DNA from: Verrucomicrobiota bacterium
GTDB lineage: Bacteria; Verrucomicrobiota; Lentisphaeria; JABSQK01; JAJFLO01
Assembly: GCA_021772675.1 (NCBI GenBank)
Contig: JAJFLO010000257.1
Location: 17,470-81,469, forward strand
DNA length: 64,000 nucleotides
Direction of reading: 5' to 3'
Positions within the stretch are counted from its first letter, which is position 1; the number at the start of each line of letters is the position of its first letter. Below are positions 18,097 through 27,248 of the stretch, piece after piece. Under the pieces are notes generated by a model. That model did not search any database, had not been told where the DNA came from, and worked only from the letters and a program-made list of their open reading frames with translations. The position numbers were made by a program, and so were the translations under genes.

Positions 18097-18641
18097 AATG
18101 ATTCTTTATTACTATTCTTAAAAAGTAGACATATATCCTGAATTACAACTATCAGCATTCTTACGATTAACAGAAAAAATCCGATAGGTAGAATAATTTC
18201 AAAAATCCATTCAGGAATTGACGGAAAAACGGAGGATTCATATGCATACGCCCGTTCATCAATAACAAACTTAATACTATACCAGAAAAAAATGGAACAG
18301 AGACAAGTTGAAATCAGCCCGGCTAAAAGTCTTAGACCAATCTTAATACGTTCAGAGACAAAATTACTGATTACGTCTACTGTGATATGTTTTCGATCCT
18401 GAGTAGCGGCTCCAGCTCCAAATAAAGCTAACCATAAAACAAAATGACGAGATAATGATTCAGTCCAACTAAAACTGAGATTGTTAAAGCTTCTTGTAAT
18501 AATTGGTAGCAGTCCAAAACAAACAATTGAAAGTAATATTAAAGAAAAAAATATTTCTTCTGAAATCCTAATTATTTTCTGTAGAAAATTTTCTTCTTTG
18601 GCTATCACATGATTATCATCAGGCTCATTTTTTGTATCCAT
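18093..18641 (-). CDS. dctQ: TRAP transporter small permease (DctQ type)
   Basis: 182-residue four-helix membrane subunit. The helices lie around residues 28-48, 65-82, 100-122 and 145-168. The second helix has SFSWTESLSRHFVLWLALFGAG and then QDRKHITVDV, the conserved DctQ core. The N-terminal 20 residues are acidic and hydrophilic. The gene lies 250 bp downstream of dctP, and that gap contains a repeat element (18683-18863), which is unusual inside such an operon. Confidence 0.92.
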   Translation of the reverse strand: MDTKNEPDDNHVIAKEENFLQKIIRISEEIFFSLILLSIVCFGLLPIITRSFNNLSFSWTESLSRHFVLWLALFGAGAATQDRKHITVDVISNFVSERIKIGLRLLAGLISTCLCSIFFWYSIKFVIDERAYAYESSVFPSIPEWIFEIILPIGFFLLIVRMLIVVIQDICLLFKNSNKESL

Positions 18642-18682
18642 AATTAGTTTTTAACTGTATAAAAATAGAATTATAATCCAAC

Positions 18683-18863
18683 TAACCTGGATTATTCATA
18701 AAGTTTTGTGATGAGAGTTCTTAAATTGCGTGAAATCAATGAGTTATGAATATCGTTCGCTTGCAGGAATAGTGAACTATTTCGAACCCAAAGATCTTTG
18801 TAACTCGTTGATATTATGTGATATAATGACTCGTAATAGAACGTTTATGCATAATCCAGGTTA
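18683..18863. repeat. Non-autonomous inverted-repeat element, copy 1
   Basis: Ends in TAACCTGGATTATTCATAAA on the left and its near-exact complement on the right (one mismatch over about 18 bases). No ORF lies inside. The right third matches a second copy at 55754-55845 (shared ACTCGTAATA and GTTTATG blocks); this copy has about 90 extra central bases. It sits between dctP and dctQ, so the TRAP operon transcript would carry it as a folded RNA. Confidence 0.75.
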
Positions 18864-18892
18864 ACTCTATATATACATTTTCATCTATTTAT

Positions 18893-19930
18893 TTATTCTC
18901 GAACTTGCCGAAAGGAAGTAAGAGATGCATTCATTAAACCCAACGTTTTCCTAGAAAAATACTTTCCAACTAATAAATCAGCCGCTTTTTTTGATGTCTG
19001 CTGAAAATCATTTTCTCCCCGATTAGTGGCACTTATCATTTTTAACCCCTGCGACTTCATCACGATGAGTGCTTCATTATTTTGATTACGAACAGTATCT
19101 GTTAGCGCTGCAAAGTGTTTTTTACAGATTGATTTGATTTTTTTCTGATAGTGGATCGGCAGTTTATTCCATTTTTTTGCATCAACAATAAAGGCACCAA
19201 AAGTGTACATTCCTTTCAAATTCAAGCAATACTGGATATAGCTATACCACTGTAAGGATAACATTCCTACCGGTGGAGCAAACACCGTTCGAATTAACCC
19301 TGATCTCAGTCCTGTTAAAACATCACTGATTTGCGCCGGTACTGCTGTAACATTAGCAACACGATACAATGCTTTTCCAACTTCATCATCTCCAAATTGC
19401 CAAGGTTTTGATATTCGAAGCGTTGCTATATCATTGACGATATCTTTACTAAATAGATATACGAAGCCCAAATGCGGCCATCCAAGTACTTCATAACCGT
19501 TTGTACGACATTGGCTTTCTAATTGAGGAATTATTTGATTGAAAACATAATCAAATTCTTCATAACTTCTAAATACATTGGGTAATTGCATAACTAATGA
19601 ATCTTTACAAATTTTTGCTAATCCAGTTCCAGTAAAGCCAGCTCCTTGCAATTGACCGATGCGAATTTTTCTCAGCACAGTTAATTCATCACCTTGGACT
19701 CCCCCAGGATAACATTTGAACTTAACGTCTCCGTTAGTGGCTGTTTTGATTTCGTCCGCAATTTCGTTGTATGCCTTTATCCAGACGCTACGATTCGGAG
19801 CTAATGTTGCAACTTTAAAATTATACTTGGCCGACTTCTTAGCAAATGCAGGCATTGGCATGAAAAGGTAGAAAACAAAACAAAGAAAAGAAGAGTATAA
19901 CCAAATAAATTTATAGTCTAAAAATTTCAT
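18893..19930 (-). CDS. dctP: TRAP transporter substrate-binding protein (DctP type)
   Basis: 345-residue periplasmic solute-binding protein. The leader (IWLYSSFLCFVFYLFMPMPAFA) ends in a signal peptidase site. The mature protein starts like the family (KFKVATLAP-like, then SVWIKAYNEIADEIKTATNG, and YPGGVQGDELTVLRKIRIGQL). The ligand cannot be read with confidence; members paired with TatT-type lipoproteins form a separate subgroup of unknown substrate. I start at ATG 19930. A GTG at 19945, directly after the upstream TAA, would add five residues and suggests tight coupling with the preceding gene. Confidence 0.9.
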   Translation of the reverse strand: MKFLDYKFIWLYSSFLCFVFYLFMPMPAFAKKSAKYNFKVATLAPNRSVWIKAYNEIADEIKTATNGDVKFKCYPGGVQGDELTVLRKIRIGQLQGAGFTGTGLAKICKDSLVMQLPNVFRSYEEFDYVFNQIIPQLESQCRTNGYEVLGWPHLGFVYLFSKDIVNDIATLRISKPWQFGDDEVGKALYRVANVTAVPAQISDVLTGLRSGLIRTVFAPPVGMLSLQWYSYIQYCLNLKGMYTFGAFIVDAKKWNKLPIHYQKKIKSICKKHFAALTDTVRNQNNEALIVMKSQGLKMISATNRGENDFQQTSKKAADLLVGKYFSRKTLGLMNASLTSFRQVRE

Positions 19931-19945
19931 AATAAATTTTTCCAC

Positions 19946-20809
19946 TTAAAAATAGTCCTCTTTATTCTTCAATAAATAATTAGCTCTCGAAATGGCGATT
20001 TCATTTACTAGTCGAATCTCGGGTCTAATTTTAATATTTGAATTAATTACCTCATTTAAAGTTTTTACAAAAAGCTGGTCATCAAGAATAGCTCGTGCGT
20101 AATACTCCGCAAATGTAACCATCGGGAGTAAACTTCCCTTACCTGCAATTGTAATCGCACGTTCAAAATGCAATTTGCTTTTTGCTAAATCCTGTCCTGC
20201 GTTTCGCGGTTGTACTGCAAAATATATTCCATAAAATATATGAACAGCACCATGATTGTGTTGATCGTCGAGCTCTAATACCCGGTTCATCAAGACTAAT
20301 GCCTTTGGCAAATCTGCTATAGCTTTCATCGAATCCAAACTTGTCAATATCCAGCCAACCCAAACAGATGCAGTTGTAAATAAATATGGAACATCTTTCT
20401 TTCCCAATTTTTTAACAGAGTTTTCCAAATCAATGACTGAAATCGCACTCAGATCGTCCACATACCTTTTATTCTCGAATAAATTAAAACCATGTCTTTT
20501 TCCAATTTCAAACAGTTTTTGAGCTCGAACCAAATTCTCATCGCCAGTTAAGAAGGCTTGGCAATAAGTATTATACGCATTCGCAGCGGCAAATAATAGA
20601 TTCGTATTTTCAGGATCTGATTGCACTAAGCTATCCAATAGTATCAGGATTGTTGGAACGCCCTGTTTTATGGTCTCTATATCACTATAACATTCAATTG
20701 TTTTTACAATATTTTCAACAGGATCATTCAGAGACACACAAGAGGTATTCAATAATGATAACAATGCTGTCCCCGCTATCAAAACATATTCTTTTTTTAT
20801 ATTTATCAT
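19946..20809 (-). CDS. TRAP-associated TPR lipoprotein (TatT type)
   Basis: 287-residue lipoprotein: the signal (LIAGTALLSLLNTSC) ends in a lipobox cysteine. The remainder is helical with TPR-like repeats (for example LFAAANAYNTYCQAFL, HIFYGIYFAVQPRNAGQ, FERAITIAGKGS). This fits the TatT component first characterised in Treponema, where a trimeric TPR protein binds the DctP-like subunit and may deliver hydrophobic ligands to it. It is the first gene of the TRAP operon, ending directly before dctP. ATG 20809 is preferred; an upstream TTG at 20821 would add four residues. Confidence 0.85.
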   Translation of the reverse strand: MINIKKEYVLIAGTALLSLLNTSCVSLNDPVENIVKTIECYSDIETIKQGVPTILILLDSLVQSDPENTNLLFAAANAYNTYCQAFLTGDENLVRAQKLFEIGKRHGFNLFENKRYVDDLSAISVIDLENSVKKLGKKDVPYLFTTASVWVGWILTSLDSMKAIADLPKALVLMNRVLELDDQHNHGAVHIFYGIYFAVQPRNAGQDLAKSKLHFERAITIAGKGSLLPMVTFAEYYARAILDDQLFVKTLNEVINSNIKIRPEIRLVNEIAISRANYLLKNKEDYF

Positions 20810-21057
20810 GGGTGTCGTCAATTTTTAAGAATAAAAACGTACGTTTGCGGCCTATGCGTGGGAAAGAGTTATATTAATACATGATGTATAATATTACAAT
20901 GAGTTATCAAACCAATGGTGGTTTGATACACTGACAATGACTAAAGTTCAATCAACTCTAACATTTTGCCAAAATAGTGATGCAGGACTTCCGAGGAATT
21001 GGTATTCAAATAGGGCAAGTAAGACATTTGTAAACGGTGAATGAAATAGGAGAATCT

Positions 21058-21939
21058 TTACTGATCTTTATCAGTTTTTTCACAATCATCCACCTTTGCA
21101 GGTTCATTATCAGTGTCGGCATCTATTGGTTGGCTTACTACGTCATCAGCTTCTTTTGCATCTTCATCTGAATCGGTTTCATCATGAGCGTTGGTTTTGC
21201 TGTCTTTTGATGATTCATTCTCAGATCCCTCACCTTCAGCCTTGCTTAATTCAACCGCTTCATCAATCTCAGTAGAGGCCCCTTCATTCTTTCCCTCTAA
21301 GGAGGACCTTACTTCATTTGATTTGGGACTTTCATTTTCTGAATCAACCGACTGATAAACGTCCACCTTTTCATTGGTAGCTTCCTTGATTTCTTCGATT
21401 TTTGATTCAGTTTTTTCCTGCGCCATGGAGGCATTTTCGGGATCTTCAGAAGCTGTATCGTTTACCTTAGGTTCTTCTGATAATAATGTCGCGTCAACCG
21501 GATTACTTTCAGCTTCGCTTTTCTTTGACGATACCGACTTATCTCCATCAGCCTTTGTATTTTTTGTTTTTGCCTTCTGTAATTCCTGTTCGACAAATTC
21601 TAAATAACACATAGGAGCAGCATCGCCACGTCGTTGTCCCAATTTGATAATTCTTGTATAGCCACCTTTGCGTTCGGTGTATTTTGGGGCAATTTCATTA
21701 AACAATTTTCTAACAGCACCAACTTGATGAAGTTTCGCAATTGCTCGACGACGACCGTGGAGAGATTCCCGTTTTCCCAAAGTCACCATTTTCTCAGCAA
21801 GGCGACGCACTTCCTTGGCCTTAGCCAAGGTTGTATGAATGCGGCCTTCAATGATTAAACTACAAACTTGATTTGCTAATAGAGATCTAACATGATCAGG
21901 TCTCCGACCTATTTTAAATATTCTTTTCCGGTGCCGCAT
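21058..21939 (-). CDS. rplQ: Ribosomal protein bL17 with a long acidic C-terminal extension
   Basis: 293 residues. Residues 1-118 are a normal L17 (MRHRKRIFKIGRRPDHVRSLL, LAEKMVTLGKRESLHGRRRA, GGYTRIIKLGQRRGDAAPM) that lines the large subunit near the tunnel exit. The remaining 175 residues are low-complexity and very acidic (Glu, Asp, Ser, Lys repeats such as SEDPENASMAQEKTES), predicted disordered. Bacterial L17 is usually 115-200 residues. It starts three bases after the rpoA stop and is the last gene of the ribosomal operon. Confidence 0.95.
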   Translation of the reverse strand: MRHRKRIFKIGRRPDHVRSLLANQVCSLIIEGRIHTTLAKAKEVRRLAEKMVTLGKRESLHGRRRAIAKLHQVGAVRKLFNEIAPKYTERKGGYTRIIKLGQRRGDAAPMCYLEFVEQELQKAKTKNTKADGDKSVSSKKSEAESNPVDATLLSEEPKVNDTASEDPENASMAQEKTESKIEEIKEATNEKVDVYQSVDSENESPKSNEVRSSLEGKNEGASTEIDEAVELSKAEGEGSENESSKDSKTNAHDETDSDEDAKEADDVVSQPIDADTDNEPAKVDDCEKTDKDQ

Positions 21940-21942
21940 TAA

Positions 21943-22965
21943 CTAAACCTCTGATAATTTGCGCTTTTTGTCAAAATCCTTTTGAAATGCAATTCTAACT
22001 GTTTCAGGGATTTCTATATTTAATTCCAAACCAACGTCTGTTATTTTCTCTCTTATTTCTGTCAGTGATTTTTGTCCGAAATTCCGATATTTCAACATTT
22101 CGGCTTCTGATTTTTGGACTAACTCGCCCAGGGTTCTTATGTCCGCATTATTCAAGCAATTTTGCGAACGAACAGAAAGTTCTAAATCGTGTACACTTCT
22201 TAACAACTTTCTTAACAGTGCTTCATCTTCTGGATTTGTTATTATTGACGAAGCATCGTCTTCTTTATCACCTGACCCGACAAAGACCGTTATATGATCA
22301 ATTAAAATCCGGGCGGCTTGGTTAATTGCATCTGCTGGTTTTATACGACCATCAGTCGTAATTTCAATTTCTAACTTATCATAATCCGTTCGTTGTCCGA
22401 CGCGACAATCAAAGACGTTAAAAGCAACTTTCCTTACCGGAGTGAATAAACAGTCAATTGGGATCACACCAATTGGCTGATCGCCACTTTTGTTATCTTC
22501 AGCAGGTCTAAAACCCCTGCCTTTGGTAATCTCCATTTCAATCCGCAGTTCGCGCTTCTTATCTAATGTACAAATCAAACGATCAGGATTTAACACCTTA
22601 GTTACGCTGTCTTCTTTAATATCGGCGGCCGTAACTTCCCCAATTTTATCTACATTTAGCTCTAATTTTCTTGGTAAATCGCCAGAACATTGAAAACGTA
22701 CTTTCTTAAAGTTTAACACAATATCAATAACATCTTCAACAACATTTGGAAGCGTACCAAATTCATGGGATACACCCTCGATTCTTATTGAAGATATTGA
22801 TATTCCTTCTAACGATGAAAGAAGTACTCTTCTTAATGCATTCCCCAGTGTATTGCCAAATCCTTTCTCTAAAGGTTCCGCAGTAAACTTTGAATAAGTA
22901 TCTGTTTCTGTATTCGTATCTACAACAAGTTGATTTGGTTTGGCGAATATATCAAATGTAGGCAT
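21943..22965 (-). CDS. rpoA: RNA polymerase alpha subunit
   Basis: 340-residue alpha subunit. The N-terminal domain has the dimerisation/assembly motif (EPLEKGFGNTLGNALRRVLLSSLEG), and the C-terminal domain has the promoter-binding helix-hairpin-helix region (LELSVRSQNCLNNADIRTLGELV, FGQKSLTEI). The 3-base gap to rplQ implies coupled translation. Order and strand follow the universal rpsD-rpoA-rplQ arrangement. Confidence 0.98.
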   Translation of the reverse strand: MPTFDIFAKPNQLVVDTNTETDTYSKFTAEPLEKGFGNTLGNALRRVLLSSLEGISISSIRIEGVSHEFGTLPNVVEDVIDIVLNFKKVRFQCSGDLPRKLELNVDKIGEVTAADIKEDSVTKVLNPDRLICTLDKKRELRIEMEITKGRGFRPAEDNKSGDQPIGVIPIDCLFTPVRKVAFNVFDCRVGQRTDYDKLEIEITTDGRIKPADAINQAARILIDHITVFVGSGDKEDDASSIITNPEDEALLRKLLRSVHDLELSVRSQNCLNNADIRTLGELVQKSEAEMLKYRNFGQKSLTEIREKITDVGLELNIEIPETVRIAFQKDFDKKRKLSEV

Positions 22966-23083
22966 AAAATGCTCCAGAATTTATTGTATTGAACGTCATA
23001 TTCATGAATATTTTTTTTTACTGAGTAAAAAATTGGATTTAAATGATTATAATTGGAGGGAATTTACAAGTCTGATTTATTGA

Positions 23084-23704
23084 CTATTTGGAATATAGCT
23101 CTACGACTAACTGTTCGTTAGCAACAGATTGAATTTCCGATCTCAGAGGCGGCCTGTTGAATTTCCCTTTTAACTGTTCTTTATCAATTGATAACCACTC
23201 AGGAACCTCTCTATTACTATTTTCCTCGGAAAAACGCTGAACCAATGCTTTTGATCGGACTGAATCTTTTATTGTAATTTCGTCATCAATCCTTAAATGA
23301 AACGAGGGGATACTGACTCGTCGACCATTTATTTTCAGATGTCCATGGGTAATTAGCTGCTTTGCTGCATCTCTAGTGGGCGCAATTCCCATTCGATACA
23401 CAATATTGTCAAATCGTGTTTCAAGTAATATCAAAAGATTGTCCGCGGTAATTCCTTTTTGCTTTTGAGCCCTGGCAAAAACAACTCGAAATTGACGCTC
23501 ACCCATTCCATAAGTGTACTTGAGCTTTTGCTTTTCCGTCAATTGGAGTCCATAATCAGAAACTTTCTTCCTGCTATTTTTTGCTCCATGAACACCAGGT
23601 GCGACGGGACGCCGACTCAAAAGCCTGTCGAATTTTGGATTCCCGTATACATTAATCCCGAATCGGCGAACTATTTTTCCTTTTGGCCCTCTAAATCTTG
23701 ACAT
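23084..23704 (-). CDS. rpsD: Ribosomal protein uS4
   Basis: 206-residue small-subunit primary rRNA-binding protein. It begins SRFRGPKGKIVRRFG and contains the S4 RNA-binding domain (LETRFDNIVYRMGIAPTRDAAKQLITHGH, then INGRRVSIPS). It lacks the N-terminal zinc cysteines, so it is the zinc-free form. The correct start is ATG 23704 with GGAG upstream; reading 25 codons further upstream would overlap the rpsK coding region. In many bacteria S4 autoregulates this operon. Confidence 0.97.
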   Translation of the reverse strand: MSRFRGPKGKIVRRFGINVYGNPKFDRLLSRRPVAPGVHGAKNSRKKVSDYGLQLTEKQKLKYTYGMGERQFRVVFARAQKQKGITADNLLILLETRFDNIVYRMGIAPTRDAAKQLITHGHLKINGRRVSIPSFHLRIDDEITIKDSVRSKALVQRFSEENSNREVPEWLSIDKEQLKGKFNRPPLRSEIQSVANEQLVVELYSK

Positions 23705-23744
23705 TAATAAACAACTCCAGTTAAAAACTAATTGATGATTGCGG

Positions 23745-24179
23745 TTATACTCGCCTGCGCTTAGGCGGTCGACATCCATTATGCGGTACCGGCGTGATAT
23801 CGCGGATAGACGAAACCGTTACTCCTGCTGCAACGACGCCACGCACAGAAGACTCTCTTCCTGCACCCGGTCCTTTAATTTCAATTTCGGCTTCGAGCAT
23901 TCCATAAGTTTTTGCTCTTTTTACGGCTTCCACTGCAACAACTTGTGCCGCATAAGCTGTGCTTTTTCTCGATCCTTTAAATCCCATTTTTCCGGCAGAT
24001 GCCCAAGAAATAATATTCCCATTCATATCCGAAATGTAGACTTTGGTATTATTAAACGTTGCATGAACGTGAATAATTCCTTTTGACACATTTGCTATCT
24101 GCTTCTTCGTCCCCTTTTTTCTTTTGACTGGAGACAAAACCATTTTTGTCAAATCATCTGACAGTATATCGTCTGACAT
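23745..24179 (-). CDS. rpsK: Ribosomal protein uS11
   Basis: 144 residues of the platform protein S11: [49 protein letters not shown] and the closing [20 protein letters not shown] are all present. About 15 extra N-terminal residues ([15 protein letters not shown]) precede the conserved part. It lies 17 bp after rpsM. Confidence 0.97.
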   Translation of the reverse strand: MSDDILSDDLTKMVLSPVKRKKGTKKQIANVSKGIIHVHATFNNTKVYISDMNGNIISWASAGKMGFKGSRKSTAYAAQVVAVEAVKRAKTYGMLEAEIEIKGPGAGRESSVRGVVAAGVTVSSIRDITPVPHNGCRPPKRRRV

Positions 24180-24196
24180 CGTTTAAGTTCCTAATA

Positions 24197-24598
24197 TTAG
24201 CCTGATTTTGCGATTTTTCTTTCAGCTTTATCACGGATTGCACCAACAGTACGTTTGCTTCCTTTTCTGGTACGTGCATTCGTTTTCGTTCGTTGCCCCC
24301 GGGTAGGCAAGCCTCTCTTATGGCGCGACCCTCTATAGCTTCCAATTGACATAAGTCGTTTAACGTCTTGGGATAATTGTCTACGTAGATCACCTTCAAC
24401 TAAAAAACTTTCGTTTTGAATTGTTGAATTTAATACCCCAAAATCTGCCTCGGACAAATGTGATACCCTCGCTTCTGGATCAATATTACATTTTTTACAG
24501 AGCTCTAGTGCACGAACAGGCCCCACACCATAGATGTAGGTAAGTGCAATCTTAATTTTCTTATTTGACGGAATGTCTGCCCCAACAATTCTTGGCAT
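24197..24598 (-). CDS. rpsM: Ribosomal protein uS13
   Basis: 133 residues of the head protein S13, which contacts tRNA and the large subunit. It shows PRIVGADIPSNKKIKIALTYIYG, the helix-two-turn-helix GVGPVRALELC, and the terminal GSYRGSRHKRGLPTRGQRT arginine-rich tail that reaches the P site. It follows rpmJ by 34 bp, the normal order. Confidence 0.97.
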   Translation of the reverse strand: MPRIVGADIPSNKKIKIALTYIYGVGPVRALELCKKCNIDPEARVSHLSEADFGVLNSTIQNESFLVEGDLRRQLSQDVKRLMSIGSYRGSRHKRGLPTRGQRTKTNARTRKGSKRTVGAIRDKAERKIAKSG

Positions 24599-24632
24599 AA
24601 TTATTGAATCCCTACTTCAAAAAGTTTTGAAT

Positions 24633-24746
24633 TTAACCTTGACGTTGTTTATGTCTCGGATCTTTACACACTATACGAATTATTCCGTGTCGTTTTATTA
24701 CTCTACAGTTAACGCAACGTCGTTTTACGGATGCTCTAACCTTCAT
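24633..24746 (-). CDS. rpmJ: Ribosomal protein bL36
   Basis: A 37-residue protein: [14 protein letters not shown], then [12 protein letters not shown] and DPRHKQRQG. The C-X2-C...C...H zinc ribbon is intact, so this is the zinc-binding form. It precedes rpsM as usual. The gene infA, often found between map and rpmJ, is absent here. Confidence 0.97.
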   Translation of the reverse strand: MKVRASVKRRCVNCRVIKRHGIIRIVCKDPRHKQRQG

Positions 24747-25045
24747 AATGTCCTCACTTCGGTAATGATATTGCTATTAACTATGTAAACCACGAAAATT
24801 ATAGGAAAAAGGATAATGTGAGAGTGGGAGTGCCTGTTGTCAATAGTGAAAATCAAAAATAAATTTAATTTCCCCTGTATGCAATTCTACCTTCATTCAA
24901 ATCACAGCGTGACAGCTCAAGCGTTAACTACCCGCCTAACAGTCCGACAGACTGCCAGTAAAAAAATAAAAGTTAATGCTTTTTGCCGATGAAATATATG
25001 TGCACTTTATGATAGTTAATTGTTCTTTTGCGATACCTTCTATCT

Positions 25046-25816
25046 TTATTGATTTGTTAGCCAGGTGAGTATTTCAGGTTTCCCCTCTGTAATTAAAATC
25101 ATGTGTTCAAAGTGTGCGGACCATCCTCCATCAACAGTCCTTACTGTCCAACCATCACTATCAATACTAACTTTATGATGACCTAGGTTAACCATAGGCT
25201 CAAGCGCGAGTACCATGCCCGGTCGCAGTTTCTCACGTGACTTCGCCGTCGGATAGTTAGGAACTTCCGGTGGTTCATGAAGTTTGACCCCACAACCATG
25301 GCCAACAAAATCTCGTACGACACTAAAACCTGCGCTTGTCACTAATGAATGTACAGCTTCACCAATATCTCGTACCGTATTATTGCAAACTGCTGTTTCA
25401 ATGGCGAGCTGTAAACTTTTTTGAGTGATCGCTAACAAATCAGCAATCTTCCCTGTAGGCGGCCCCACGCTGACAGTCCTCGCGGTATCTCCAATAAATC
25501 CATTTAACTTTATGCCCACATCCAGACTAACGATATCTCCAATCTTTATAACTTTATCCAATCGACCAATTCCATGAACGACTTCATCGTTGACTGAAAT
25601 GCAAATTTGGGCAGGAAATCCATGGTAATTAAAAAATGCACTTTCCCCCCCACAGTTCTTTATTAATTTTCCTGCAAATTCGTCAATCTCCAACGTAGTC
25701 GCACCAGGACGAACATAACGGCAAATTTCTTCAAGAACCTGCGATGTGATTTTAGCGGCTCCACGAATTCCTTTAATCTCTTCTTTTGAATGAATAACAA
25801 CGTTTTGTTTTCCCAT
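25046..25816 (-). CDS. map: Methionine aminopeptidase, type I
   Basis: 256-residue metalloenzyme that removes N-terminal Met from nascent proteins. Metal ligands are visible in order: Asp in SLDVGIKLNGFIGDT (two), His in GHGCGVKLHEPPEVPN, Glu in LALEPMV and Glu near the end in FEHMILIT. GFPAQICISVNDEVVHG contains the substrate histidine region. I use ATG 25816 (MGKQNVVIHSKEE). A TTG at 25906 would add 30 residues unlike the family. It heads the ribosomal gene string at a distance of 300 bp from rpmJ. Confidence 0.96.
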   Translation of the reverse strand: MGKQNVVIHSKEEIKGIRGAAKITSQVLEEICRYVRPGATTLEIDEFAGKLIKNCGGESAFFNYHGFPAQICISVNDEVVHGIGRLDKVIKIGDIVSLDVGIKLNGFIGDTARTVSVGPPTGKIADLLAITQKSLQLAIETAVCNNTVRDIGEAVHSLVTSAGFSVVRDFVGHGCGVKLHEPPEVPNYPTAKSREKLRPGMVLALEPMVNLGHHKVSIDSDGWTVRTVDGGWSAHFEHMILITEGKPEILTWLTNQ

Positions 25817-26183
25817 ACGCTTTTTGTCAAATTGAGTTGTTTTTTTAATATGATTTTTGGTATTAACTAAGTCGGTTATTATAAAATTGAATGATTTACA
25901 AGTCAATAGGGAGAGTAAACTATCTTAAGCTACAATAACTTTAGATAACCTCCAGAATAAAGGATTATGCATTGATTCATTGCGTTAAACAATCATCTTT
26001 TAACGAGTCAGCAGGACGCTACAAGTGTTGTGTCCCTGAAATACTTGAACATTCAATATAACACGGTTTATTTTTATGGTTTGCACTATTATATTTGATT
26101 TCAAACTTGCAATTGTTGCAAAGACAGAGTTTATGTAGGGTTCATCAGAAAGCTAAATACTTACAACATGTACGAGGTTAATT
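25817..26183. other. Divergent intergenic region
   Basis: About 370 bp between map (minus) and the small basic protein (plus). It must hold both promoters, but I could not pick a convincing pair by eye. No hairpin or ORF of note. Confidence 0.4.
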
Positions 26184-26276
26184 ATGGGAAAACAATATAA
26201 AAAAGTTAGAAAACGCAATAGAAGAAAGCGTTACCTGGAGCGTTTAAAAGATAAACAAAAGAGTCCAAGCAAATAA
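26184..26276 (+). CDS. Small, very basic 30-residue protein
   Basis: ATG 26184 has GAGG six bases upstream. The product begins MGKQYKKVRKRNRRKRYLER and ends KSPSK, with about half of its residues Lys or Arg. I recall similar MGKQY... mini-proteins as conserved hypotheticals in Verrucomicrobia and Lentisphaerota, where an RNA or ribosome-associated role would be plausible, but I cannot check this. The strong ribosome site, the composition and its place directly before dapA support a real gene. Confidence 0.75.
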   Translation: MGKQYKKVRKRNRRKRYLERLKDKQKSPSK

Positions 26277-26302
26277 TAAAATCGATAAGAAAGGCATAAA
26301 AT

Positions 26303-27172
26303 TTGAATTTAAGAGGTTGTTACACTGCGCTAGTAACCCCGTTTAGAAATAGTCAAGTCTGTTATTCAACTCTCAAAGAATTAATTGAAGAACAGATTCA
26401 AGCCGGGATAGACGGTCTTGTGCCGGTTGGGACTACTGGTGAATCACCAACATTAACTATCAATGAACACAAAAAGGTTATTCAAACCACCATCGAAACG
26501 GTGGGCAATCGGTGCACGGTTATTGCTGGGACGGGAGGGAATTCAACGTCTGAAGCACTTGAACTTACTCAATTTGCTAAAGATGCTGGTGCAGACGCAA
26601 CTCTTCAAGTAACACCGTATTATAACAAACCATCCCAGGAAGGATTGTACCGACATTTTTCTAAAATTGCTGATGGAGTTGGATTACCTATTGTTCTTTA
26701 TAACATTCCTGGCCGAACTGGCATTGAAATTAAACTAGAAACATTGTTAGATCTTGGAAAAATCAAGTGCATTATTGCCGTAAAAGAAGCCGGCGGAAGT
26801 GTAGATCGAGTCAGTCTGATAAAATCAAAAAGCGATATTACTGTCCTAAGTGGCGATGATATGTTGACACTGCCAATGATTTCTGTTGGAGCTGAAGGAG
26901 TCATCAGTGTTGCATCAAATTTAATTCCAGAAGAAATGGTTACACTAACCCATGATGCACTTTCCAATAATTTTGCGAAGGCGAGAATTCGCCATCTTAA
27001 ATTACACGAAATATTTAGTGTTTTGTTCGTAGAAACAAATCCTATTCCAATAAAAGCTGCCCTTGCTCACCTGGGAAAAATTAATGAAGAATATAGATTG
27101 CCTTTATGTTGTATGGCAAAGGAAAACAGAGATTTGTTGATTCGAACTATAAACAAATTACAAAAATCTTAG
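26303..27172 (+). CDS. dapA: 4-hydroxy-tetrahydrodipicolinate synthase
   Basis: 289-residue class I aldolase that condenses pyruvate with aspartate semialdehyde, the first committed step to diaminopimelate and lysine. Visible motifs: GTTGESPTL, the tyrosine in TPYYNKPSQEG, PGRTG, and the Schiff-base lysine in IIAVKEAGGS. Start is TTG 26303 (NLRGCYTALVTPF) with AAAGG about eight bases upstream; no in-frame ATG fits the family start. dapB follows 76 bp later. Confidence 0.96.
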   Translation: MNLRGCYTALVTPFRNSQVCYSTLKELIEEQIQAGIDGLVPVGTTGESPTLTINEHKKVIQTTIETVGNRCTVIAGTGGNSTSEALELTQFAKDAGADATLQVTPYYNKPSQEGLYRHFSKIADGVGLPIVLYNIPGRTGIEIKLETLLDLGKIKCIIAVKEAGGSVDRVSLIKSKSDITVLSGDDMLTLPMISVGAEGVISVASNLIPEEMVTLTHDALSNNFAKARIRHLKLHEIFSVLFVETNPIPIKAALAHLGKINEEYRLPLCCMAKENRDLLIRTINKLQKS

Positions 27173-27173
27173 C

Positions 27174-27196
27174 ATCCTGAATCCGGGAGGATTTTT
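27174..27196 (+). terminator. Weak hairpin plus T-run after dapA
   Basis: ATCCT (27174-27178) pairs with AGGAT (27188-27192) and runs into TTTTTG. Only five base pairs, so it may be a partial terminator or coincidence within the dapA-dapB gap. Confidence 0.3.
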
Positions 27197-27248
27197 GTTT
27201 TATGCAACTTTTTGAATGTCACAACATTTAAATAACAGAGAGATATAT

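Noticed and set aside
23739..24086. 115-codon plus-strand ORF opposite rpsK
   Set aside because: It mirrors the strongly conserved S11 gene and has low-complexity, arginine-rich composition.
24154..24399. 81-codon minus-strand ORF overlapping rpsM
   Set aside because: It is rpsM and its downstream gap read in another frame; the S13 frame is unmistakable.
24747..25045. A short infA gene between map and rpmJ
   Set aside because: No frame in this gap encodes an IF-1-like protein; infA must lie elsewhere.
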